In this document: piece after piece, positions 23,985 through 32,833 of the stretch
How positions within the stretch are numbered: the first letter of the stretch is position 1
How the letters are laid out: each line of letters begins with the position of its first letter
From: Bacteroidales bacterium UBA1219
Lineage (GTDB): Bacteria; Bacteroidota; Bacteroidia; Bacteroidales; P3
Direction: 5' to 3'
Assembly (NCBI GenBank): GCA_002309295.1
Contig: DBXF01000086.1
Coordinates: 550-42,167, forward strand
DNA: 41,618 bases
Position numbers and translations under genes: made by a program
Notes under the pieces: model-generated
Databases searched by the model: none
What the model was told of the DNA's origin: nothing
What the model saw: only the letters and a program-made list of their open reading frames with translations

Positions 23985-24580
23985 CCCTCCTCCACCTCTC
24001 CGACACCCACGGCCGGCACCGCGAGTTGGCCGAACAGCCGTATGCCGACCTGCTTGTGCACAGCGGCGATTTCACCATGGCGGGCAGCGAGAGCGAGGCC
24101 GTCGACTTTATACAATGGCTGTCCGAACTGCCTCACCGGCACAAGATTTTCATCGCCGGCAACCACGACAGCTGCCTGCTTAACGCTACGCTTGACGGTC
24201 TGCCGGACAACGTGCATTATCTCTGCAACGACGCCCTTTCCATCGACGGCATAAGTCTCTACGGCGCCCCGATGTTTGTGGGCATGCAGGATGGCGACCT
24301 TGCGGAAATCGAGCACTACGCACAGATTCCCGACAGGGTTGACGTGCTGATATCGCACCGTCCGCCTCTCGGCATCTTGGACAGTGTCGGCAACGGAGTA
24401 CGTTACGGCAGTGCAGCGCTTCTGGAAAAGGTGAAATCGGTGAAGCCCAAGCTGCACCTCTTCGGCCATGTGCATGGGGCTTACGGAAAACAGGAGTGGA
24501 ACGGGACTTTGTTCTGCAATTCGGGGGTAACAGACTGGAGATACAATCTTATCTTTAGTCCGCAGATGTTGGAGGTTTGA
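23981..24580 (+). CDS. Calcineurin-like metallophosphoesterase
   Basis: 199 aa. All family motifs are present: LSDTHGRH at the start, HSGDFT, GNHDS, SHRPPLG and GHVHGAYG near the end, which together bind two metal ions. Size and motif spacing match small MPPED/YfcE-like phosphodiesterases; the substrate is unknown (cyclic nucleotide, nucleotide or phosphoprotein). The gene is clearly GC-richer than the two nuclease genes before it, yet its ATG overlaps their stop by 4 bp, so it is expected to be translated with them. It may be a host gene that the island joined, or a working component. A bidirectional terminator follows. Confidence 0.9.
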   Translation: MTLLHLSDTHGRHRELAEQPYADLLVHSGDFTMAGSESEAVDFIQWLSELPHRHKIFIAGNHDSCLLNATLDGLPDNVHYLCNDALSIDGISLYGAPMFVGMQDGDLAEIEHYAQIPDRVDVLISHRPPLGILDSVGNGVRYGSAALLEKVKSVKPKLHLFGHVHGAYGKQEWNGTLFCNSGVTDWRYNLIFSPQMLEV

Positions 24581-24605
24581 TTTGTGCCTCCCCCACCAAA
24601 AACAC

Positions 24606-24640
24606 AAAGCGGCAGCTCTTGCGAGACTGCCGCTTTCTTT
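24606..24640. terminator. Bidirectional intrinsic terminator
   Basis: AAAGCGGCAG (24606-24615) pairs with CTGCCGCTTT (24627-24636), with an inner CTC/GAG extension. T-rich sequence follows on both strands, serving the metallophosphoesterase and the convergent aminotransferase gene. Confidence 0.85.
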
Positions 24641-24657
24641 AATGAAAAAAAACAATA

Positions 24658-25860
24658 TTATTTCAGTTTTGCCAGTGCCTCTTTAATGCGGCGGATAGCT
24701 TCGATAAGAAGTTCCTCGCTGGTGGCGTAGCTCAGGCGGATGCAGTTGTCATCGCCGAAAGCCGAGCCCATCACGGTAGCCACGTTGGCTTCGTTGAGCA
24801 GGTAGAAAGCCATATCGGTGGAATTCTCTATCTTCTTGCCGTTGAAGCTCTTGCCGTAGTAGGCGCTCACTTCGGGGAAGAAATAGAAGGCACCCTGCGG
24901 CAGACACACCTTGATGTCGGGAATCTCGCACAGCAGCTTGTAAACCAAATCCCTGCGTTCGAGGAATTTGTTGCGCATGTCGATGATGTCGTTGCTGGTG
25001 GCGGGGTCCATAAGCATTGCGGCCACGGTGGCTTTCTGTGCTATGGAGCAGGTGGCCGAAGTTACCTGTCCCTGCAGTTTGTTGCAGGCTTTTGCGATAA
25101 CGGTGGGTGCGCCGATGAAACCGATACGCCAGCCCGTCATGGCGAAACCTTTGGCCACGCCGTTGATGGTGATAACGCGGTCGCGGACGTTCTCGAACTG
25201 GGCTATGCTTTCGTGTTTGCCCACAAAGTTGATGTGTTCGTAGATTTCGTCGGCCATCACGAAAAGGTTGGGGTATTTGGCCACCACGTCGGCGATGCCT
25301 TTAAGCTCGTCCTTGGTGTAGAGCATTCCGGTGGGGTTCGACGGACTGCTGAACATTATCAGTTTTGTCTTGGGGGTAACGGCGGCTTCGAGTTGCTGCG
25401 GAGTTACCTTGAAATCGTTTTCGATGGTGGTTTTGACGTAAACGCATTTGCCGCCGGCCACTTTCACTATCTCTTTGTACGAAACCCAGAAAGGAGTGGG
25501 TATGATAACCTCGTCGCCAGGGTTGATAAGGCACTGCACCAGCTGGTAGATTGACTGTTTGGCGCCGGTGGAGACCACTATCTGTTCGGGTTTGAAATCG
25601 AGGTTGTTGTCGCGTTTGAACTTGTGGCAGATAGCCTCGCGCAAATCGGGGTAGCCGGGCACGGGAGGATAGTGCGTAAAGTTGTCGTCGATAGCCTTTT
25701 TGGCGGCCTCTTTCACCAGCTCGGGGGTGTTGAAATCGGGTTCGCCGATGCTCAGGCTGATAACGTCCTTGCCCTGGGCTTTCAGCTCACGGGCTTTCTG
25801 TGTCATAGCAAGAGTCTCTGACTCAGCCATTTGTAATATTCTGTCGGATAAAATTTCCAT
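24658..25860 (-). CDS. Aspartate aminotransferase-type PLP enzyme (class I/II)
   Basis: 400 aa, full length for the fold-type I aspartate aminotransferase Ib group. Visible residues are the substrate loop YPPVPGYPDLREAI, SNPTG (N175), ADEIYE (D204, Y207), the PLP lysine K237 in NGVAKGFAMTGWR with R245, and the C-terminal substrate arginine in CIRLSYATS. It interconverts aspartate and oxaloacetate with glutamate and 2-oxoglutarate in the cytoplasm, and some homologues also accept prephenate or alanine. It is a single gene, convergent with the phosphoesterase and 32 nt downstream of the tRNA-Arg. Confidence 0.93.
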   Translation of the reverse strand: MEILSDRILQMAESETLAMTQKARELKAQGKDVISLSIGEPDFNTPELVKEAAKKAIDDNFTHYPPVPGYPDLREAICHKFKRDNNLDFKPEQIVVSTGAKQSIYQLVQCLINPGDEVIIPTPFWVSYKEIVKVAGGKCVYVKTTIENDFKVTPQQLEAAVTPKTKLIMFSSPSNPTGMLYTKDELKGIADVVAKYPNLFVMADEIYEHINFVGKHESIAQFENVRDRVITINGVAKGFAMTGWRIGFIGAPTVIAKACNKLQGQVTSATCSIAQKATVAAMLMDPATSNDIIDMRNKFLERRDLVYKLLCEIPDIKVCLPQGAFYFFPEVSAYYGKSFNGKKIENSTDMAFYLLNEANVATVMGSAFGDDNCIRLSYATSEELLIEAIRRIKEALAKLK

Positions 25861-25892
25861 AAGATGTTTGTTTTTGATGTTAGAAAAAAAAG

Positions 25893-25964
25893 TACCCCTA
25901 CAAGGAATCGAACCTTGATTTAAAGTTTAGGAAACTTCCGTTCTATCCGTTGAACTATAGGGGC
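25893..25964 (-). tRNA. tRNA-Arg (anticodon CCU)
   Basis: 72 nt on the minus strand. Acceptor GCCCCTA pairs with TAGGGGT, the D arm is GTTC/GAAC, the anticodon stem GAAGT/ACTTT surrounds TTCCTAA (anticodon CCT, plus-strand 25929-25931), and the T arm is CAAGG/CCTTG around TTCGATT. Discriminator A; CCA is not encoded. A run of T's follows the 3' end and may terminate transcription. Confidence 0.95.
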
Positions 25965-26031
25965 TTCCGTTTTTGGAATATTTAATAACGTCGTTTGAGG
26001 AAAAATATTTTGTCATAACGAAAAAAAAGTT

Positions 26032-27867
26032 TTACCTGAACGACTGCATGTCAATCAACTTTTTGTAGATGCCGCCAAGTGCGAGCAGGGTGTCGTGCGT
26101 GCCACGTTCCACAATCTCGCCTTTGTCCATCACAATTATCTCGTCGGCGTGCTGTATGGTGGAGAGGCGGTGTGCGATGATAATGGCTGTGCGGTTTTGC
26201 AGAGCGTTGGCAAGTGCCTCTTGCACAAGGTGTTCCGATTCGGTGTCGAGTGCCGAGGTGGCTTCGTCGAGGATAAGTATTGGAGGATTTTTGAGCACGG
26301 CGCGGGCTATGCTTATACGCTGGCGCTGTCCGCCGGAGAGCGTCATGCCACGGTCGCCAATGCGTGTGAGGTAGCCTTCGGGCAGCTGCTGTATAAATTC
26401 GTCAGCGTTGGCAATGCGGGCGGCGGCCATCACCTCCTCCTCGCTGTAGTGTGTGCTGCCGAAAGCTATATTGTTGAAAACGCTGTCGTTAAACAGTATG
26501 CAGTTTTGCGACACTATGCCCGTAAGCCGTCGCAGCGAGTCGATGTTGAGGGTTTTGATGGGATGACCGTCGATGAGAATCTCGCCTTTTTCGCAGTCGT
26601 AGAAACGTGGCAACAGGTCCACGAGGGTGGTCTTGCCCGCTCCCGACGGTCCCACAATGGCGATGGTCTTGCCTTTGGGGATGACGAGGTTTATGTCGCG
26701 GAGCACGTAAACGGAACTGCCGGCATCCTCCTCCGAGTTGTACGAAAACGACACATCGCGGTACTCCACTTTGTCGTCGAACGACTCTATCACCGTGGCG
26801 TTTTCCTGTTCGATGATGCTCTCGTCGGCGTCGATGACCTCGAAGATACGCCTTGCCGCAGCCGAGCCTTTCTGCAAGTTGTAGTAGGCCGTTATCACCG
26901 CCTTGACGGGGGGCAGTATCCTTGCAAAGACGATGATGAAAAACACCAGCACCGACACCCGTAGACCGCCGTCGATGACGAGGCTGCTGCCGAAAATAAG
27001 CACTCCGGCAAGCACCACGGTGCCGAGTATCTCCACCAGCGGCGACCCCAGCTCGCGACGGTACACCACCTTTCTCATACGGTTGGTGTATTCCTCGTTG
27101 CTTTGCGCAAAACGCTCTCGCATACGGCTCTCGCTGCCGAACGATTTTATCACGCGGATGCCCGATACCGTCTCCTCCAAAATGGAGAACACGTCGCCCA
27201 GCTGCGACTGTCCTTTGGTGGAGTTTCGTTTCAGGCTTTTGCCTATTTTACCTATCAACCACATCGTTACAGGCAGCACCAGCACGGCAAAAAGCACCAT
27301 CTTGGGACTGACAAAAACCAGCGTTACACCGAACACCAGCACGTTGATGGGGTCTTTCACCAGCATCTGCAACGACGACACCACCGACCACTCCACATCG
27401 GCCAAGTCGTTGGACATGCGACTGAGCAGGTCGCCGCGACGACGTTTGTGGAAAAACGACACCGGAAGAATGGTGATTTTGTGGTACATATCGTTGCGGA
27501 TACGCTGCACAAGCCCGTTGCGGATAGGCGACAGGAAATACATGCCCATGTAACGGCTTACGTTGCTGAGCAGCGAGCAGGTTACGTAGCCCACCGACAC
27601 CGCCAGCAAGCATTTCATAACGCCGTAGTCGGTCTTCAGCTGGTAAAGCGTCCACGTGAGCCAGTCGGTGATGCCCGATTGCGAAAATTCGAACTCAGGC
27701 TTGGCGGTAGGTGGGTCGGTAACACCGAACAGCAGCTCGATAAACGGCACTATCATGCCGAATGAGAAGAGTGCGAAAAACACGTACAAGATATTGAAAA
27801 AGATATTCAGCACTATCTCCTTGGGGAAAAAGCGCAAGTATCTGAATATCCTGAAAACGTCTTTCAT
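26032..27867 (-). CDS. MsbA-like ABC exporter (fused permease and ATPase)
   Basis: 611 aa half-transporter. The membrane domain (about 1-340) has six hydrophobic segments and the nucleotide-binding domain (about 365-611) carries Walker A GPSGAGKTT (406-414), signature LSGGQ (510-514), Walker B LILDE (531-535) and the H-loop IIAHRLST. It functions as a homodimer in the inner membrane. Members flip lipids such as lipid A core (MsbA) or export drugs and peptides; the closest overall appearance is the Bacteroidota lipid-export type, but the substrate cannot be fixed from sequence. It is the last gene of the long minus-strand run that includes recA and pyrF. Confidence 0.9.
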   Translation of the reverse strand: MKDVFRIFRYLRFFPKEIVLNIFFNILYVFFALFSFGMIVPFIELLFGVTDPPTAKPEFEFSQSGITDWLTWTLYQLKTDYGVMKCLLAVSVGYVTCSLLSNVSRYMGMYFLSPIRNGLVQRIRNDMYHKITILPVSFFHKRRRGDLLSRMSNDLADVEWSVVSSLQMLVKDPINVLVFGVTLVFVSPKMVLFAVLVLPVTMWLIGKIGKSLKRNSTKGQSQLGDVFSILEETVSGIRVIKSFGSESRMRERFAQSNEEYTNRMRKVVYRRELGSPLVEILGTVVLAGVLIFGSSLVIDGGLRVSVLVFFIIVFARILPPVKAVITAYYNLQKGSAAARRIFEVIDADESIIEQENATVIESFDDKVEYRDVSFSYNSEEDAGSSVYVLRDINLVIPKGKTIAIVGPSGAGKTTLVDLLPRFYDCEKGEILIDGHPIKTLNIDSLRRLTGIVSQNCILFNDSVFNNIAFGSTHYSEEEVMAAARIANADEFIQQLPEGYLTRIGDRGMTLSGGQRQRISIARAVLKNPPILILDEATSALDTESEHLVQEALANALQNRTAIIIAHRLSTIQHADEIIVMDKGEIVERGTHDTLLALGGIYKKLIDMQSFR

Positions 27868-27897
27868 CGCACAACGTCTTTTACTGTTGCTTGGACG

Positions 27898-28281
27898 TTA
27901 TTTCTGTTTGGCTATACGGTACATCTCCCACGTGCCGAACACAAGATATACGAGGAACAGCACGGCGAAACAACCCAGAAATGCTTTCGCGGAAAGTCCG
28001 TCGTGACGGCTGGTATAGAAATAGATGCTGGCCGCCAGAACTATGATGTGCAGGAACAGTTTGCCGAACTCCACCAGCATAAACGACTGCGGGAATTTCT
28101 TCGGATTTTTGGCAAGGGTGCGGCATATGATGTGCTGCGAGATGTAGGCTATGGCCGAAAAATAGACCACCATCGCAAAGTCGATGGGCAGCACGTATTT
28201 CACTTTCAAAAGCACAAGCACGGCCACAATGGCTGTAAGACAAGCCATCAACAAAATCAGACGCTTTAAAAAGTCTTTCAT
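27898..28281 (-). CDS. Small four-helix membrane protein of unknown function
   Basis: 127 aa from the ATG at 28281; a TTG two codons earlier is less likely. Four hydrophobic segments (about residues 6-24, 31-50, 66-86, 98-118) with short loops. No motif or family is recognised. It lies between recA and the ABC exporter, 30 nt before the latter, and after a hairpin that separates it from recA. Confidence 0.75.
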   Translation of the reverse strand: MKDFLKRLILLMACLTAIVAVLVLLKVKYVLPIDFAMVVYFSAIAYISQHIICRTLAKNPKKFPQSFMLVEFGKLFLHIIVLAASIYFYTSRHDGLSAKAFLGCFAVLFLVYLVFGTWEMYRIAKQK

Positions 28282-28298
28282 TTTCAATGGATTATAAC

Positions 28299-28337
28299 AG
28301 CGGAGGGTCGTGGCGAAAGTCGTCGAAACCCTCCGCT
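28299..28337 (-). terminator. Hairpin after recA, possible terminator or attenuator
   Basis: AGCGGAGGGT (28299-28308) and ACCCTCCGCT (28328-28337) form a 10-bp stem directly after the recA stop. On the minus strand no clear T-run follows (GTTATAATCC), so it may only reduce read-through or protect the recA 3' end. Confidence 0.45.
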
Positions 28338-28348
28338 ATGGTTTATGT

Positions 28349-29395
28349 TTATTTTTCTTCGGGAATTTCTTCGTCGGTGCCGGAGATGGCAGCACGGATT
28401 TTGTTTTCCAGCTCTTCAGCCAGTTCGGGGTTGTCGTTGAGCAGCTGTTTCACTGCCTCGCGTCCCTGTGCCAGCTTGGTGTCGCCGTAGCTGAACCACG
28501 AGCCACTCTTCTTGATGACGTTGTAATCCACGCCGAGGTCGATGATTTCGCCCACTTTGGAGATGCCTTCGCCGAAGATGAGGTCGAACTCGCACACGCG
28601 GAACGGAGGAGCCACTTTGTTTTTCACTATCTTCACCTTAACGCGGTTGCCCACGTTACTGTCACCGTCCTTGATGGCCTGTATGCGACGGATGTCGATA
28701 CGCACCGAGGCGTAGAATTTAAGGGCGTTGCCGCCGGTAGTCGTTTCGGGGTTGCCGAACATAACTCCTATCTTTTCGCGCAGCTGGTTGATAAAGATGC
28801 AGCAGCATTTGGTCTTGCTTATGTTGGCTGTGAGTTTGCGCAGTGCCTGCGACATCAGTCGTGCCTGCAAGCCCATCTTGGAGTCGCCCATCTCGCCTTC
28901 TATCTCGCTTTTCGGGGTGAGGGCTGCCACGGAGTCGATAACGATGATGTCGATGGCGCCGGAGCGGATGAGGTTGTCGGCAATTTCGAGGGCCTGTTCG
29001 CCGTTGTCGGGCTGCGACACCAACAGGTTGTCGATGTCAACGCCCAGCTGTTTGGCGTAGCTGCTGTCGAAAGCGTGCTCTGCGTCGATGAAAGCGGCTA
29101 TACCGCCTTTTTTCTGCGCTTCGGCAATAGCGTGGATGGCGAGGGTGGTCTTACCCGACGATTCCGGTCCGTAAATCTCTATTATCCTGCCTTTGGGATA
29201 GCCGCCTATGCCAAGGGCCATGTCGAGGTTGATGGAACCCGAAGGGATGCTTTCTATCTCTTCCACAGGGGCATCGCCCAGTTTCATTATCGAGCCTTTG
29301 CCATAACTTTTCTCAATTTTGTCGAGGGTGCTCTGAAGTATTTTCAGTTTTTCCAATTTTGATGCATTAGCATCCTGTTGTGCGTCTTTTGCCAT
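28349..29395 (-). CDS. recA: Recombinase RecA
   Basis: 348 aa, full length. RecA forms ATP-dependent filaments on single-stranded DNA, carries out strand exchange and triggers LexA self-cleavage where LexA is present. Walker A is GPESSGKT (76-83); Walker B is the hydrophobic IDIIVIDSVAAL; loop regions with GEMGDSKMGLQARLMSQALRK in part and INQLREKIGVMFG are typical. The C-terminus is acidic as usual. It follows the 4-TM gene by 23 nt and has no separate promoter I can see in that short gap, so transcription with pyrF upstream is likely. Confidence 0.98.
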   Translation of the reverse strand: MAKDAQQDANASKLEKLKILQSTLDKIEKSYGKGSIMKLGDAPVEEIESIPSGSINLDMALGIGGYPKGRIIEIYGPESSGKTTLAIHAIAEAQKKGGIAAFIDAEHAFDSSYAKQLGVDIDNLLVSQPDNGEQALEIADNLIRSGAIDIIVIDSVAALTPKSEIEGEMGDSKMGLQARLMSQALRKLTANISKTKCCCIFINQLREKIGVMFGNPETTTGGNALKFYASVRIDIRRIQAIKDGDSNVGNRVKVKIVKNKVAPPFRVCEFDLIFGEGISKVGEIIDLGVDYNVIKKSGSWFSYGDTKLAQGREAVKQLLNDNPELAEELENKIRAAISGTDEEIPEEK

Positions 29396-29418
29396 AAATA
29401 TTTTTGTTTTTTTAATTA

Positions 29419-29913
29419 TTATTCATTTTGTTGGGATTGGTCCTGCCTTTTGTTCCATAAAAACACCACCGAAGCGTAGTAAACGATAAACAAGATGGTG
29501 AACATCACATCGCCCAACGACAGATTTGCTTTGCCGAGAATCACGACGGTGAGCAGCAGGATAATAAGTTGTGCGAGGGTGTAGCAGTGGAAGCCTGTTT
29601 TACGTAGTTTCCACATTGCCAAAGCGCCGTAGAACGACAATGCCCAGAACAAAGCCGTGATAAAGAAATAATATTGCGGCATCTGCGACAACGAATCCAC
29701 GGCAACGCTAAATTTTTCGGAAATGGGCAGGGTGCCGTTGTTGTTCATCTCCACAATAGTAGGAGCGGCAAAACCCAGAATAATCGACGAAAAAAAAGTT
29801 ATACCGGCATTTACCATGCTTAATATCAGCATGATGTAAAAAAATACCGGTGGACGTGCGGCGGGAGTGGCGGTGGGTTTATTGTCGTTTTCCGAAATAT
29901 TGGATTCGCTCAT
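29419..29913 (-). CDS. Membrane protein of unknown function
   Basis: 164 aa. A polar N-terminal tail (about 20 residues, Asn/Glu/Pro-rich) is followed by four hydrophobic segments (about 23-48, 79-99, 109-128, 133-153) and a short Gln-rich end. No family is recognised. It starts 2 nt after the pyrF stop and ends 23 nt before recA, so it is part of that operon. Confidence 0.75.
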   Translation of the reverse strand: MSESNISENDNKPTATPAARPPVFFYIMLILSMVNAGITFFSSIILGFAAPTIVEMNNNGTLPISEKFSVAVDSLSQMPQYYFFITALFWALSFYGALAMWKLRKTGFHCYTLAQLIILLLTVVILGKANLSLGDVMFTILFIVYYASVVFLWNKRQDQSQQNE

Positions 29914-29915
29914 CG

Positions 29916-30758
29916 TTATATCATATTTATTTTGTGGAGTTCTTCGGCCATCTGCTGTTGCAGTTTGCGGGCTTCTTCGGCGGCACGCTGTGCGAAATCC
30001 TCACCCTGCGAGGCGTAAATTATCCCGCGCGAGGAGTTTACGAGCAGTCCGCAGTCCTTGTTAATGCCGTACTTGCACACTTCGGCCAGACTTCCGCCCT
30101 GAGCGCCAACGCCGGGCACGAGCAGGAAACTGTCGGGCACAATGCCGCGTATGGTTGTGAGCATGTCGGCTTTGGTGGCACCCACCACGTACATCATATT
30201 GTCGGGGTTGCCCCATTTTTTTGATGTCTCGAGCACGGTCTCGAACAGCTGGCGACCGTTTTCGCTGTTGCGGATAAACTGGAAATCGAACGCGCCTTTG
30301 TTGGAAGTCAACGCCAAGAGTATCACCCACTTACCTTCGTAGGTGGTGAAAGGCACCACGGAGTCCTCGCCCATGTAGGGGGCTATGGTCATGGAGTCGA
30401 AATCGAAATCGCCGTCAGGCGAGAGGAAAGCTTTGGCGTACTGCTGCGAGGTGTTGCCTATGTCGCCGCGTTTGGCGTCGGCAATGGTGAACACCTTTTC
30501 GGGAAGTGTGCGTAGGTACTCCATAGTCTTTTTCAGCGACACTAGTCCGCCTATGCCCATACTTTCGTAGAAAGCCAGATTGGGTTTGTAAGCCACGGCA
30601 TAATCCTTTGTGGCGTCGATAATTGCCTTGTTGAAGGCAAAGACGGGGTCGGGTTCGGAAAGCAGGTGCTGGGGTATTTTTTTGAGGTCGGTGTCGAGTC
30701 CCACGCAGAGGAACGACTGTTTCCGGCGTATCTGTTCTATAAGCTGTTGGCGTGTCAT
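29916..30758 (-). CDS. pyrF: Orotidine 5'-phosphate decarboxylase, type 2
   Basis: 280 aa, the length of the longer (type 2) family. It converts OMP to UMP, the last step of pyrimidine synthesis. Key motifs: FLCVGLDTDLKKIP near the start, the active-site segment ADAKRGDIGNTS with the catalytic Asp-x-Lys-x-x-Asp, and VPGVGAQGG for phosphate binding near the end. It lies 13 nt after the outer-membrane HhH/barrel gene and 2 nt before the small membrane protein. Confidence 0.96.
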   Translation of the reverse strand: MTRQQLIEQIRRKQSFLCVGLDTDLKKIPQHLLSEPDPVFAFNKAIIDATKDYAVAYKPNLAFYESMGIGGLVSLKKTMEYLRTLPEKVFTIADAKRGDIGNTSQQYAKAFLSPDGDFDFDSMTIAPYMGEDSVVPFTTYEGKWVILLALTSNKGAFDFQFIRNSENGRQLFETVLETSKKWGNPDNMMYVVGATKADMLTTIRGIVPDSFLLVPGVGAQGGSLAEVCKYGINKDCGLLVNSSRGIIYASQGEDFAQRAAEEARKLQQQMAEELHKINMI

Positions 30759-30771
30759 AATATATTGTCTG

Positions 30772-32814
30772 TTAGAATTTTACTTTGAATTGAATTTTGA
30801 ATTCCTGTTTGGTGTTGCCGTCAATTTCGTCGTTGCCCGAGCTTATTTTATCCTTGTCGGGATAGTACCAGATGGAATAGCGGGCTATGAGGTTGATTTT
30901 GTCGGACATCTTCCAATTGACAAAGAAGTAGAACCGCGAGCCTCTGCCGTTGTAGGCTGGCACCGAGAACTCGTAGGTGAGGTCGCGTTCGTATGCGTAG
31001 ATGCGTGCGTCGTAGGCCGTCTCGAAAAGGGCGTAACGCATTGCAAATGTGAAAGGTACTTTCTTCGGATTATAAACAACATCTTGAGAGATAAGGAATC
31101 CGGTGGTGTCGTATTTGCTCTCGGCGCTGAACCAGCAGTGCTCCACACGTGTGTTGAAAGTCCACTCCGACGACGGGGCGAATTTGAGGTTCAGCTGCAG
31201 GTTCTGACGTTTGTTGGGTTCCACCACAGTGGAGTACAAACTGTCGATGTTGTTGGTATTCTTGGCTTTGTTTTTGTAACGGTAGGTGAGCGATAGCGTG
31301 GCGCGGCGGGTGAGGTCCTTGGACAGTTTCACGCGGTAGTCGCTGCCCTCGTATGGGGAGTACACCTGATATCGGAGCCACGGGAAACGGAAGATGTCGG
31401 CGGAGGCCACCATCGAGATCTGCCACGGTAACACGGTGCGCAGAGCGGCTCCGAAGCCCTCTTCGTTCTGCACACTGCTGTTCTGTCCCAGCGCTGTGGC
31501 GTAGAGGTTTTGGTATTCAACGCCGTAGTTGCGGTAGTAGGCGCTGATAAGGGTGTTTTCGGTGGCGTTGAATTGCAGTCCGGCAAGTCCGGCAATATTG
31601 AAGTTGCGGTCCATCGCCATCTCGCCGAAGAAAAGGATGCGGCGCAGCAGGTAGGTGGCGTCGAGGCCGAAGTTGGTGTTTTCGGTGCCGGAGAAGGCGC
31701 TATAGTTGTCGGGACGCGGCTTGGGCTGCAACGGACTGCTGAGGGTCATGTGGTAGCCGGTGGCACCGATGGAGAGGTTGGTGCTTTTGTATTGCAGGTG
31801 CGCTCCGTAAAGGTCCTCGGTGATGTTGCCTTTTTTGTCTATCTCGCTCTGGGTGCGGTGGTAGCCTGTTTCGTAGAAACTTTGCAGGTAGTCTTCCTCG
31901 GTGTCGTAGTTGTCCGACGTCATCACAGTACCGTCGCGTTTTACATGCGAGTAGAAAGCGGTGGCGGAGATATGTTTGCTGATGCCGATTGTGGTGGCTA
32001 CTCCTTGCATGTATCCGTATTCGGTGAAAGCGCCGGAGGGACGTATGTTCTGCGGGTATTTCTTCACTGTTCCGTCGCCGGCGAGGTTGAAACCCGCGCC
32101 GGTCCACAGCGTGAGTCCCTGTCCGAACTGCAGCTGGTAGTTACCTACGATAAACTGTTTCAGAAAACCGAAATCGTTGAGCATCAGGCTAAAGCCGTAG
32201 AAATCGTAGCCCTGAGGTTGACTGCCTTTGAAGAACTCCTCGCCCGCATCCTTGTCGCCCGAAAGGGAGAGCGACACCTTGTTCTTGTATTTGAAAGTGT
32301 AGCGGAAATAGGTGCGGAAGGGGTCGCCGAGATATTTGCCGTTTTCGTAGCCTTTCTGCTTTTCGAGTGTGGTCTTGTAGCCGAGGGTTATCTGGTTTTT
32401 GCCGTAGCGCAGCATGTTTTTAAAGCTGAACTTCTCAGGCGGCGGCACAAGTTCCACCTTTACAAAAGGCGTAAGCAGATGGCGTGTCTCATCGTCAAAG
32501 CCGTTGACAAACTCCAGCTCGTGAACAGTGAGCATCTGTCCGTTCTGACGGATGTACGATTTCAATGCGGCGGTTTGGAACTCGCTGATAAAGAACAGTT
32601 TCTGCAGGTCGTTGGAGGTGGTGTCGTTGAGGTTGATCGGGTCGTCGAGGAAATGTTCGAGCACCTCCATTATTTCGTCGCTCACACTCTCGTCGTCGTT
32701 CTGTTCGGCGATAAGCTCCATATACTCCTGCCAGAAGTCCTGATTGTCGTTTTGCGCCAAAGCCGCGGACAACGGGAGAAGTATCAATGCCAGATATGCC
32801 CAGATTTTCCTCAT
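30772..32814 (-). CDS. Helix-hairpin-helix plus outer-membrane beta-barrel protein
   Basis: 680 aa with a cleavable signal peptide (about 1-20, ending ALAQ). Residues about 55-115 contain helix-hairpin-helix-like repeats (PINLNDTTSNDLQKLFF, VHELEFVNGFD), as in ComEA-type DNA-binding modules. The rest alternates amphipathic strands and ends with QFKVKF, a terminal aromatic typical of outer-membrane barrels. Such fusions are common in Bacteroidota, and their function is unknown. DNA binding at the cell surface or periplasm is possible but not shown. It lies 19 nt after the small barrel gene and 13 nt before pyrF. Confidence 0.82.
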   Translation of the reverse strand: MRKIWAYLALILLPLSAALAQNDNQDFWQEYMELIAEQNDDESVSDEIMEVLEHFLDDPINLNDTTSNDLQKLFFISEFQTAALKSYIRQNGQMLTVHELEFVNGFDDETRHLLTPFVKVELVPPPEKFSFKNMLRYGKNQITLGYKTTLEKQKGYENGKYLGDPFRTYFRYTFKYKNKVSLSLSGDKDAGEEFFKGSQPQGYDFYGFSLMLNDFGFLKQFIVGNYQLQFGQGLTLWTGAGFNLAGDGTVKKYPQNIRPSGAFTEYGYMQGVATTIGISKHISATAFYSHVKRDGTVMTSDNYDTEEDYLQSFYETGYHRTQSEIDKKGNITEDLYGAHLQYKSTNLSIGATGYHMTLSSPLQPKPRPDNYSAFSGTENTNFGLDATYLLRRILFFGEMAMDRNFNIAGLAGLQFNATENTLISAYYRNYGVEYQNLYATALGQNSSVQNEEGFGAALRTVLPWQISMVASADIFRFPWLRYQVYSPYEGSDYRVKLSKDLTRRATLSLTYRYKNKAKNTNNIDSLYSTVVEPNKRQNLQLNLKFAPSSEWTFNTRVEHCWFSAESKYDTTGFLISQDVVYNPKKVPFTFAMRYALFETAYDARIYAYERDLTYEFSVPAYNGRGSRFYFFVNWKMSDKINLIARYSIWYYPDKDKISSGNDEIDGNTKQEFKIQFKVKF

Positions 32815-32833
32815 TTCGACGTTTTTGGAGTGT

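Noticed and set aside
25893..25964. tRNA-Arg as integration site for the neighbouring accessory region
   Set aside because: The aminotransferase gene separates it from the island, and no copy of the tRNA 3' end was noticed on the far side of the island.
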